Shown here in pieces: positions 18,727-26,260 of a stretch of 64,000 bases of DNA. Location of the stretch: positions 73,053 through 137,052 of the forward strand of contig DASRSL010000089.1 in assembly GCA_035656495.1 (NCBI GenBank), read 5' to 3'. Under the pieces are notes generated by a model that was not told the origin of the DNA, made no database searches, and worked only from the letters and a program-made list of their open reading frames with translations. The stretch's first letter is position 1. Each line of letters opens with the position of its first letter. The stretch comes from Roseiarcus sp035656495. Its GTDB lineage: Bacteria; Pseudomonadota; Alphaproteobacteria; Rhizobiales; Beijerinckiaceae. Position numbers and translations under genes: made by a program.

Positions 18727-18819
18727 GAGACGCCAACATCCTCGCCGAGCGCGTTGCATCCAAGCTGAAGGCCGAAACGCGTACAGTCCATTCCCAATCC
18801 TAATAACGAGGCTGGGAAC
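18727..18819. repeat. diverged gene-3'-end segment, copy 1, with hairpin
   Basis: On the plus strand this segment encodes RRDANILAERVASKLKAE followed by a TRTVHSQS-like end and then an imperfect hairpin (18791-18801 with 18809-18818). A related segment with the same order of codons and the same hairpin lies at 20863-20958. The two are clearly homologous at protein level over about 23 residues. They look like two remnants of one gene's 3' end with its terminator. The gap 18651-18860 holds nothing else that I can identify. Confidence 0.55.
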
Positions 18820-18859
18820 GTCGAAAAAAACAATTACTCAAAGGTTTAGTTTCGAACTG

Positions 18860-19051
18860 GCGCGGTGAAGAGTGCCGCCGAAAAACTCCTTCGTAGCGGT
18901 GAAAGAGAGCAGCAGCGGCGGCTCCTCGTTGATGAAGGGCAGATGCGGCGGGAAGCCAAACAACTTGCCTGTGCCGTCTTCGAGGAAGAGAAGTCCGGTC
19001 ATGATTCGCAGCAGGGACAGCAGCGGTCCCGCCCATGACCGGGGGAATGGT
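18860..19051 (-). pseudogene. DoxX-family membrane protein remnant
   Basis: The minus strand encodes a stretch reading LLSLLRIMTGLLFLEDGTGK, LFGFP, then a loop and TATKEFFGGTL. This is the N-terminal hydrophobic helix and the conserved GKLFGFP segment of DoxX-type proteins, followed by the start of the second conserved region. The frame then ends at 18838, about 60 residues into a protein normally near 130-150 residues, and it has no start codon in the right frame: an ATG with family-like surroundings at about 19063 is in another frame. It is therefore a truncated, probably frameshifted remnant. Confidence 0.6.
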
Positions 19052-19377
19052 GAAGCCCATGGTTGCGCCTCCGAGAGCGTTCCGCCGCATGAACGTATTC
19101 TGTCGGGAACCGTTCCGCCGGAGGATTTGTCGCGGAATGGGACGACGGCCGCAGTCGGCGCGCGTCGCCGTGACCCGGCTTCCGAGAGGGCGTCGGCCGT
19201 GCAAACCGTCCCCGCCGAATAGCCCGCAGCGCCCGGCCTAAGTAATTTCCCCAATTGCGCGCCGACGGCGGATCATGGAGGATCGCCGCGGGAAACGAAA
19301 CTCCGCGTCGAACAAGACTCGTTGAATCTCCGCCCGGCGCGGCCTCCGGGCGGTCGTTCGGGTAACTGCGGGCGCCC

Positions 19378-19448
19378 GACCATCGCCGTCCGCCGCTCGA
19401 CCATCGCCGTCCGCCGCTCGACCATCGCCGGCCACCGCTCAACCATCG
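19378..19448. repeat. 21-bp tandem repeat, three copies plus a part copy
   Basis: Units of 21 bp beginning GACCATCGCCGTCCGCCGCT occupy 19378-19398, 19399-19419 and 19420-19440. The third has two substitutions, and a fourth partial copy runs to 19448. The array ends about 30 bases before the start codon of the TIGR03118-type gene and its ribosome site. It is not part of any recognised gene. It may be slippage-derived or may space promoter elements. Confidence 0.8.
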
Positions 19449-19478
19449 TGATCAGTGCAGCATCATGGAGGATACGCC

Positions 19479-20690
19479 ATGTATGACAATTCCGCGCTGT
19501 ATGGCAATTCCGGGCTGTATGACAATTCCGCGCTGTCCGCTTATGACCTGTTGTCCGGCGGCGTCGCCGACCCGAGCACGTATGTTCAGACGGATCTGGT
19601 CTCGAACGTCTCCGGACTCGCTGAGAAAACCGACCCGAACCTGATCAATCCTTGGGGCGTTTCGTTCATCACCTCGCCGTTCAGCAGCCCCTTCTGGGTC
19701 TCGAACCAGGGCACGAGCACGTCCACCCTCTATGCAGTGACCGATAGCACACACGTCGCCAAAGTGCCTCTCACGGTGGACGTCCCGACTACCGCGAGCG
19801 GACCCCAGGGCCCCACGGGACAGATCTCCAACACCAACGCTTCATCGTTCATCCTGAGCGACGGCACAAACGCCAACTTCATCTTCGCCAATCTCAACGG
19901 GACGATCTCCGCCTGGAACGGCGGCCTTGGGACGACCGCCGAAGTCGAAGTGACGACGCCGGGCGCCGTCTATACCGGATTGGCGATCAACGAGGCGCAT
20001 ACGAGGCTCTACGCCGCCAACGACAGCGCCGGGACCATCGACGTCTTCAACAGTTCCTTCAAACCGGTCAGTCTTGGCGATCATGCGTTTCAAACGCCGG
20101 AGGCGATCGCGAAGCGCGACCTCGTCCCCTTCAACGTGACGGACATCGGCGCCAATGTCTATGTGACCTATGCGCCTGAGGGGCCTACGGCGCAGACAAA
20201 AGCCGGCCTGGGCGACGGGGCGGTGGCCGTTTTCAACGAGAGAGGCCAGCTGGAGCCGTTTTCTGTGCTGCTGGGTGGTCCCCACGACCCGCTCGCCTCG
20301 CCATGGGGCATCGCTGTCGCCCCGAGCGATTGGGGCCGGTTTGGCGGCGACCTGCTGGTCGGCAATTTCAGCTACGCCCACAGCGAAATCAACGCCTTCA
20401 ATTTCGAGACCGGAAAGTTCGAAGGCACGATCCCGATCTTCGCCGGCTCCGGACAGCTCCCGGGCGGCCTCTGGGACCTGACTTTCGGGGGCGGCGGCAG
20501 CAACGGCAGCCCGAACACCCTCTACTTCACCGACGGAATCAATGGTCAGACGGGGGGGCTGTTCGGCGCGATCACGAGCGAGCCCCTGTTCTCGGCGTCG
20601 TCGCGTGACGGAAGCGCCGGCGGGATGAGCTATGCCGGGGCTATCGGCCACGCCGGGTCTGGGTGTGGATCGTCTGGGTCTGGGTCGTAA
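19479..20690 (+). CDS. TIGR03118-family beta-propeller-like protein
   Basis: A 403-residue protein. ATG at 19479 has GGAGG 7 bases upstream. The core begins near residue 35 with VQTDLVSNVSGLAEKTDPNL and INPWGVS, the hallmark opening of the TIGR03118 family, and continues with strand-rich repeats such as GLAINEAHTRLYAANDSAGTIDVFN, SPWGIAVAP and LLVGNFSYAHSEINAFN that suggest an NHL/beta-propeller fold. Family members are generally secreted, but no signal peptide is visible here: the first 24 residues are instead three near-identical YDNSAL units. The C-terminus ends in a Gly/Ser-rich tail. Function is unknown. Confidence 0.8.
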   Translation: MYDNSALYGNSGLYDNSALSAYDLLSGGVADPSTYVQTDLVSNVSGLAEKTDPNLINPWGVSFITSPFSSPFWVSNQGTSTSTLYAVTDSTHVAKVPLTVDVPTTASGPQGPTGQISNTNASSFILSDGTNANFIFANLNGTISAWNGGLGTTAEVEVTTPGAVYTGLAINEAHTRLYAANDSAGTIDVFNSSFKPVSLGDHAFQTPEAIAKRDLVPFNVTDIGANVYVTYAPEGPTAQTKAGLGDGAVAVFNERGQLEPFSVLLGGPHDPLASPWGIAVAPSDWGRFGGDLLVGNFSYAHSEINAFNFETGKFEGTIPIFAGSGQLPGGLWDLTFGGGGSNGSPNTLYFTDGINGQTGGLFGAITSEPLFSASSRDGSAGGMSYAGAIGHAGSGCGSSGSGS

Positions 20691-20862
20691 TGTCGGTGCG
20701 CCTCGGCTTTTCGCGGTTACAAATGCCGGTCCTACGACGCGGCAAGCTCGCGTTCCGAAGTCGGCAAATTTTGCAGTGCCGGCGGCCCGATGGCCATTTC
20801 GGGGCGCAGTGGCCTCACAATGACTCAGGGAAGGCCGCAGAGCGGGTTTCGTGGTCTTTGGC

Positions 20863-20958
20863 CGCCGCAATGCTGACGCGCTCGCCGCGAGGGCTGCGGC
20901 GAAGATCAAGGCCGAATCGGGAACACTCTATTCCCAACCTGATAACAAGGTTGGGAAG
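20863..20958. repeat. diverged gene-3'-end segment, copy 2, with perfect hairpin
   Basis: This plus-strand segment encodes RRNADALAARAAAKIKAE then SGTLYSQP, matching copy 1 at 18727-18819. It ends with a perfect 10-bp stem (20931-20940 with 20948-20957) around a 7-base loop, which probably also serves as the terminator for the TIGR03118-type gene. The rest of the 311-base gap 20691-21001 shows no gene. Confidence 0.6.
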
Positions 20959-21001
20959 GAAAAGCAAAACCATCCGCAATAACAAAAAGTTAAAAACTAG
21001 C

Positions 21002-21088
21002 TGGTGCGGTCAAGAGGACTCGAACCTCCACTCCGGTTAAAGAACTAGCACCTCAAGCTAGCGCGTCTACCACTTCCGCCATGACCGC
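21002..21088 (-). tRNA. tRNA-Leu (anticodon GAG)
   Basis: The minus strand starts GCGGTCA at 21088 and ends TGACCGC plus ACCA at 21002, giving a 7-bp acceptor stem and an encoded CCA end. The D arm (GGCGGAAGTGGTAGACGC) and the anticodon stem-loop CTAGC-TTGAGGT-GCTAG put GAG at the anticodon. A long variable arm typical of class II tRNAs follows, then the GGTTCGAGTCC T loop. All features fit tRNA-Leu(GAG). Confidence 0.95.
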
Positions 21089-21186
21089 ACATGGGGCTTC
21101 GCGCCTCGAGGGCGCGAACCGAAGGCGCGTCGTCTAACAAATCGCCTTAAGCGTGACAAGCGCGTCTTGGCGTCGCCGCAGCGCCT

Positions 21187-22495
21187 TCAGTCGAAGGCGC
21201 CATGGCGCGTCTCGCGCATGCTGAGCACCGCCAGGAAACTGACGACCGCGGCTGCGGCGATGTAATAGCCGACCCAGGCGACGCCGCCTCGCGCCTCGAG
21301 AATCTGGGCGAGCGAGGGCGCCAGCGAGGCGCCGAGAATGCCGCCGAGATTATACGTGCTCGCGGCGCCAGTATAGCGCAGCGGCGTCGGGAACAGTTCC
21401 GGGAGCAGCGCGCCGAGCGGCGCGAAAGTGAGCCCCATGACGCCGAGCGCGACGGCGAGAAAGGCGAGGGTCCCGCCCTCGCCTTGCGCCAGAAGCGCCG
21501 GCATCGCCAGGCCGACCGCGAAGGCCGCGATGGCGGCGGCGAGCAGCACGGGCCGCCGGCCGATCCGGTCGGCGAGCGCCGCCGAGACCGGCGTCGCGAC
21601 GGCCATCAAGACGATCGCGACGCACAGCATCTCGAGAAAGCGCACGCGGGGAATGCCGAGCGCCTGGACGCCGTAGCCGAGCGTGTAGACCGTCGCGATA
21701 TAGAACAGGGCGTAGCAGACGACGATCGACAGCGAGCCCTGGATAAGGGGCCGGAGATGGCTCCTGAGGACCCGCCCACAGCGGCGCGGCGACCCGCTTG
21801 TCGTGGGCGAGCGCCGCCTTGAAGGCCGGCGTCTCTTCCAGCGAGATCCGCACATAAAGACCGATCGCCACCAAGACGGCGCTCATCAGGAAGGGAACGC
21901 GCCAGGCCCAGTCGACGAAGGCCTTTTCGCCGAACGCGATGATGAGGAAAAGAAAGAGACCAGTGGCGATGAAGAAGCCGATCGGCGGCCCGAGCTGGGG
22001 GAACATGCCGAACCAGGCGCGCCTGCCGTCGGGCGCGTTTTCGACCGCGATCAGGGCCGCGCCGCCCCATTCGCCGCCGAGGCCGACGCCCTGGAGGAAG
22101 CGCAGGATCGCGAGCAGCCACGCCGCGAGGACGCCGGCGGTCGCGTAGCCAGGCAGGGCGCCGATCAGGGTGGTCGCCAGGCCCATCGTCAGCATGGTGG
22201 CGACGAGGGTCGACTTTCGGCCGACCCGGTCGCCGAAATGGCCGAACAGGAACGAGCCGACCGGCCGCGCGAGAAAGGCGATGCCGAAGGTCAGATAGGC
22301 GTTGAGAGTCTGGGTCTCCGGCGCCGATTTTGGGAAGAACATGGCGCCGAACACCAGCGCCGCCGCCGTGCCGAAAATGTAGAAATCGTAGAACTCGATG
22401 GTGGTGCCGATGAGGCTCGCGAGCACGATCTTGGCCGTACCGGCGCGCCCAATCTCGCTCGCCGCCATTCCTCCCCTCATCTTCCACTCTTTCAT
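21187..22495 (-). pseudogene. MFS transporter (metabolite:H+ symporter type), frameshifted
   Basis: Two overlapping frames together make one complete transporter of about 430 residues. The N-terminal frame (start 22495, or ATG 22468 after GGGGAGGA) carries LIGTTIEFYDFYIFGTAAAL, HFGDRVGRKSTL and LRFLQGVGLGGEWGGA, all hallmarks of the ProP/ShiA-like family. It is open to about EETPAFKAALAHDKRVAAPLW. The remaining half, from RVLRSHLRPLIQG to the end at 21187, lies in another frame. Removing one G from the G-rich run at about 21771-21777 restores the family's usual PLW-V-LRSHLRPLI. Either a recent inactivating insertion or a sequencing error explains this. Confidence 0.85.
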
Positions 22496-22523
22496 TCGGG
22501 CGAGCCTCAGCCGAAAATTTCCC

Positions 22524-22593
22524 CAAGCCAGTCCAAGCTAATCCAAGCCGGACCAAGGAAACAGGCTTGGATTTTCTTGGTTTTCCTTGGATT
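22524..22593. repeat. CCAAG/CTTGG pentamer array with a 10-bp inverted repeat
   Basis: Four CCAAG pentamers followed by three CTTGG pentamers occur at roughly 10-12 base spacing. Within them AATCCAAGCC (22540-22549) is a perfect inverted repeat of GGCTTGGATT (22564-22573) with a 14-base loop. The array lies just upstream of the start of the frameshifted MFS gene. It could be a regulator binding array or a terminator-like hairpin. The rest of 22594-22862 shows no recognisable gene. Confidence 0.55.
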
Positions 22594-22862
22594 TCTTCGT
22601 CCGATTCCGGACTTTTCAATGGGTTGCAAGCAAACCAAAGAAAAAATTCGTATCCATCGGCAAGGCTTGATTGGCGCTCGCCGCCGAGGGCCCCTTCGTG
22701 TCCCCCACCCAGTCCGCGGATGATCGCCAGGACGGCTTGATCGCAATCGCTTCGAGGCAGGCGAACAATTCGTCGGTCTCCTTTTGGAGCTTCAGCTACG
22801 GAACAAATGTAGAACATAATAGCGGCCCCGTCAAGAAGTTTTTGGTTTTGGTGTCGTTGGCA

Positions 22863-23505
22863 CACGATATGTCCGGTTTAGGTAGCGCACGATCTGTCCG
22901 GTAAGTCTGCCCCTTTTGAGGGGCGGGTTGGATGCGCCGCACGGAAGCCCTTCAGGGTGTGCGCATGGCAGTGTTTTTGAACCTTTTGCACCGCTGGGAA
23001 TCGGCGGAGCTCAATCAGGAGGAGGCGGCCGAACTGCTCGGGGGAGCGCATCGGCGGAAGCGCGAACGACGGCCGCTGCCGGGGATGATGCTGCATCAGG
23101 ACGGGTCGCGCCACGCCTGGCTCGAGGGCCAGCCGCCGCTCGATCTGATCGTGACGCTCGATGACGCGACCGGCGAGATCTATTCGGCGTTTCTACGGGC
23201 GCTGAAAGAGGTTTTCAAGACGCACGGGCTGCCGATCAGCCTCTACACCGACCGAGGGGGGCATTACTTTTTCACCCCCGAGGCCGGCGGCGAGGTCGAC
23301 CGCAATCGCCCGACGCAGGTCGCCCGCGCGCTCAAGCAGGTCGGGGTCGAGCATATCGGGGCTTACTCGCCGCAGGCCAGGGGACGTTCCGAGCGGATGT
23401 TTGGGACGCTCCAGGACCGGCTGGTCAACGAACTCAGGCTCGCCGGGATCACGACGATCGAGGAGGCCAACGCCTTCATCCGCGACATCTATCTGCATGA
23501 GGCGA
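22863..23505 (+). mobile_element. ISNCY-type transposase remnant with internal deletions
   Basis: The left side starts with two near-identical 15-bases (22863-22877 and 22888-22902, one mismatch) that look like transposase-binding repeats. The coding part, from about 22932, begins MRRTEALQGVRMAVFLNLL and ELNQEEAAELLG, the helix-turn-helix opening of an ISNCY transposase, then jumps straight to HRRKRERRPLPGMMLHQDGS. A block of roughly 80-100 residues is missing there, and a short one is missing before RALKEVF. The DDE-type core is otherwise visible: D in HQDGS, D in YTDRG and E in GRSERM. The end is lost, and the frame runs on into the Uma2 gene. It is not expected to be active. Confidence 0.8.
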
Positions 23506-23561
23506 CGGAGGGCGGGCAGAGGCGTATGATGCCCCTGCAGTGGCACAATTCGGATCAGGTC

Positions 23562-24122
23562 ATGCCTCCGGCGCTTAAGCAGAGCATGTCCGCCGACGAG
23601 TTCCTTCGCTGGGCCGAAGGGAAGGACGGACGGTGGGAGTTGCATGACGGGGTTCCGATGATGATGTCGCCGGAGCGCGTTCTGCACGGCGACACGAAAG
23701 GCGAGACCTACGCGACGCTAAGGGAAGCGGTTCAGCGCTCCGGCCTGCCTTGCAAAGCCTATCCCGACGGCGTCGCGGTGCGGATAGACGCGAGGACCAT
23801 CTACCAGCCCGATGCGTCGGTTTCCTGTGGCGCGCGTCCGCCGCCCGACGCACAAGCCATCACCGACCCAATCATCGTCGTCGAAGTCCTGTCGCCGAGC
23901 ACGGCTGCGATCGACCACGGGCGCAAGCTCAGCGGCTATTTTTCGCTCGCCAGCGTCGAGCACGATCTCATTCTCGACCCCGAGCGCCGCGTCGTCATTC
24001 ATCACAAGCGCGGGCGGGGCGACACGATCGAGACGCGGGTGTTGTCGGACGGCGCGGTTCGGCTCGAACCGCCCGGATTCGAGGTCGCGGTCAGCGCCCT
24101 CTTCCCGACGCCCGCTGGCTAA
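23562..24122 (+). CDS. Uma2-family (PD-(D/E)XK fold) restriction-endonuclease-like protein
   Basis: A 186-residue protein of the Uma2/DUF820 family. MSADEFLRWAEGKDGRWELHDG is the typical opening, followed by YPDGVAVRIDARTIYQPDASV (carrying the conserved Asp), IIVVEVLSPST (conserved Glu) and KLSGYFSLASVEHDLILDPERR. ATG at 23562 fits the family start, although the frame is open upstream into the IS remnant without a stop, so a chimeric protein is possible. Its stop codon lies inside the terminal repeat of a MITE-like element. These proteins are common in multi-copy in some bacteria; their biological role is unknown. Confidence 0.82.
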   Translation: MPPALKQSMSADEFLRWAEGKDGRWELHDGVPMMMSPERVLHGDTKGETYATLREAVQRSGLPCKAYPDGVAVRIDARTIYQPDASVSCGARPPPDAQAITDPIIVVEVLSPSTAAIDHGRKLSGYFSLASVEHDLILDPERRVVIHHKRGRGDTIETRVLSDGAVRLEPPGFEVAVSALFPTPAG

Positions 24123-24248
24123 GCAAGATCCACCGGCTCGTCCCGCGCTGCTTCGGAGGGTGCGCGTCCCGCGCACCTGGGCGGCGAGACGCCGCCCCTC
24201 CGATTCACCGCGATCTCCGTGGGGCAACTCATGAAACTCTGCTTAGCC
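24117..24248. repeat. MITE-like element, copy A, 132 bp
   Basis: The element is bounded by perfect 9-bp terminal inverted repeats, GGCTAAGCA at 24117-24125 and TGCTTAGCC at 24240-24248. Its interior contains a strong inner palindrome (GGCGGCGAGACGCCGCC region). An almost identical sequence in the opposite orientation lies at 25563-25696. No open frame of interest is inside. The Uma2 stop codon overlaps the left end. Confidence 0.8.
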
Positions 24249-24262
24249 ATTGCAAGCTGCCG

Positions 24263-25459
24263 CTACTGCGTCCCGAGCGTGCAGCCGCCCGCGCCCGGCG
24301 GACGGAAGGCCTCGGCGGCCGGGATTTTGGTCACGACCTTGAGATAGTCCCACGGATATTTTGACTCGGCCGGCGATTTCACCCGCATCAGATAGCGGTC
24401 GTAGAGCACCCGCCCGTCGGGGCGGATGACGCCGTGGTCGGTGAAGACGTCGTGGATCGGCGCCTCGCGCATCGCCTTCATCACCGTCTGGGTGTCGTCG
24501 GTTCCCACTCTTGCCACCGCCTCGAGGTAATGGCGCACGGAGGAATAAAGCGCGACCTGGTTGTCGTTCGGCATGCGCTGACGGCGGGCGTAGAAGCGTT
24601 TGGCGAACGCGCGGGTCTCATCGCTCAGGTCCCAGTACCAGGACTGCAAGAAGATGAGGTCGTGGGCGACGTCGAGCCCCATCGCGTTGACATCGCTCAG
24701 GTAGGTGATCGGGGTCGCGAGATATTGCCCCGGGGCGAGCTTGAACTCGTTGGCCTGCTTGAGCGCGTTCGAGAGATCGGCGCCGGTGATTGCGAAAAGC
24801 ACGACCTTGGCCTTTGAGCCCTGGGCAGCGAGCAGATAGGAGCTGAAATCGGCGGTGTTGAGCGGCGAGCGCACGCCGCCGACCACCGTTCCACCGGCCT
24901 TGGCGATGGCGTCGCGGGCGTCGGCCTCGAGAGAGGCGCCGAAGGCGTAGTCGGCGGTGATGAAGAAAAAGCTGTCGAGCTTCTGCCGGATGAGAAGGCG
25001 CACCAACGGTACGCCGTTGGACCAGTTGTCGGCGTTCCACTGGATGCCGTTCGGCGAGCAGTCCTTGCCGGTGAGATCGGACGATGAGGCGGAAGCGAAG
25101 ATGACAAGGCGGTTGCGCGCCTTCGTCAGATCCTGGACCGCGAGGGCGACGCCGGAATTGGCGATGTCGAAGATGGCCCTGACGTTGCGCTCGTCGTACC
25201 ATTTGCGGGCGATCGCGAGGCCGACGTCGACCTTGTTCTGATGGTCGGCGACGAGGAGCTCGATCGGCTTGCCGAGCACGTGGCCGCCGAAATCCTCGAT
25301 CGCCATGCGGGTGATCTCGACCGAACCGGGCCCCGCCAGGTCGGCGTAGGGACCGGACTCATCGTTCATCACGCCGATGACGAATTTTCCGTCGTCAGCG
25401 CGCGCCGGCGTCGCGAGGCCGATCACGAGCAGAAGGAGAGCGATTGCTCGCAGCAGCAT
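24263..25459 (-). CDS. periplasmic substrate-binding protein, amide/branched-chain type, orphan
   Basis: A 398-residue periplasmic binding protein of the LivJ/FmdD-like group. It has a signal peptide (MLLRAIALLLLVIGLATPARA, cleavage near residue 21), then FVIGVMNDESGPYADLAGPGS, ANSGVALAVQDLTKARNRL near residue 100, and SFFFITADYAFGASLEADARDA. No permease or ATPase gene is adjacent, so it must either share an importer encoded elsewhere or have been moved here alone. The gene is flanked on both sides by inverted copies of a MITE-like element, which supports the latter. Confidence 0.88.
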   Translation of the reverse strand: MLLRAIALLLLVIGLATPARADDGKFVIGVMNDESGPYADLAGPGSVEITRMAIEDFGGHVLGKPIELLVADHQNKVDVGLAIARKWYDERNVRAIFDIANSGVALAVQDLTKARNRLVIFASASSSDLTGKDCSPNGIQWNADNWSNGVPLVRLLIRQKLDSFFFITADYAFGASLEADARDAIAKAGGTVVGGVRSPLNTADFSSYLLAAQGSKAKVVLFAITGADLSNALKQANEFKLAPGQYLATPITYLSDVNAMGLDVAHDLIFLQSWYWDLSDETRAFAKRFYARRQRMPNDNQVALYSSVRHYLEAVARVGTDDTQTVMKAMREAPIHDVFTDHGVIRPDGRVLYDRYLMRVKSPAESKYPWDYLKVVTKIPAAEAFRPPGAGGCTLGTQ

Positions 25460-25562
25460 GACAATCTCCCGAGGTCAGCGTTGCGCCATAGGGCGTCGAA
25501 AGACGCCCGCCGTCTCGAGGGGCTATGGCGCTGGATGAGGGGTGACGCGGACCGCCGTCGCC

Positions 25563-25696
25563 GGCTTAAAGCAGAGTTTCATGAATTGCCCCACGAAGAT
25601 CGCGGTGAATCGGAGGGGCGGCGTCTCGCCGCCCAGGTGCGCGGGACGCGCACCCTCCGAAGCAGCGCGGGGCGAGCCGGTGGATCTTGCCTAGCC
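25563..25696. repeat. MITE-like element, copy B, inverted relative to copy A
   Basis: This is the reverse complement of 24117-24248 with only a few differences. The ends are less perfect than in copy A (GGCTTAAAGCA and TTGCCTAGCC). It lies in the 287-base gap between the orphan binding-protein gene and the PsiF-like gene, where nothing else is recognised. Confidence 0.8.
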
Positions 25697-25746
25697 CCTC
25701 GCCCCGGCCCTCTCCCCGCAAGCGGGTCGAGGGGGAATCGGGTCCC

Positions 25747-25992
25747 TCACATCTTCGTGGCGTCAGTGACGCACTTCTTGACGAACGAGGTCTTTGCCGC
25801 GCCCGCGAGCTTCTTGTCCGCCGCCTGTCCCTCGCAGGCGGTGGTCTCGCATTTCTTCATGAAGCTCGTCTTGGCGGCGCCGGCGAGCTTCTTGTCCGTC
25901 GCCTGGGTCGCGCAGGCGTCTTGGGCGAAGGCGAGCGTCGGCGCTCCGGCGAAACAGAGCGCGAAAGCGGCGAGAGCGAGCGTCTTGGTCAT
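25747..25992 (-). CDS. PsiF-repeat periplasmic protein
   Basis: An 81-residue secreted protein. ATG at 25992 has GGGAG 9 bases upstream; two earlier in-frame starts are poorly placed. A signal peptide (MTKTLALAAFALCFAGAP, cleavage after AFA) leads to two tandem PsiF units, each of the form C-x-x-A-x-DKKLAGAAKTSF-[MV]-KKC. The four cysteines could form one disulfide per unit. Homologues are phosphate-starvation induced in E. coli, but no Pho box was identified here. Function is unknown. Confidence 0.85.
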   Translation of the reverse strand: MTKTLALAAFALCFAGAPTLAFAQDACATQATDKKLAGAAKTSFMKKCETTACEGQAADKKLAGAAKTSFVKKCVTDATKM

Positions 25993-26260
25993 GGAATTCA
26001 TCTCCCACAATCAGGCCGACTGGCATGGCCCATAGGGCACCATAGCACGTCCGGATTTTCTGGGGAGAGACGGCTGAGGACGCGGAGGGTCTTAAGGACC
26101 TGCGACCTCCCCTTGTCGAACACGCCAAGCCTCGACGTTCATTTCTCGGAGCGCCAGGGGCGAATGTTCCAGCCGCGCTCTGGCGCGTCCGCCTCCGCCT
26201 CACTATTAACACTGTCTTACGGAACGCAGCGACGCGATCCGGCGGAACCCACGAGCTGCG

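Noticed and set aside
19378..19448. Possible CRISPR array
   Set aside because: The 21-bp units are directly adjacent with no spacers and no cas genes are nearby, so this is a simple tandem repeat.
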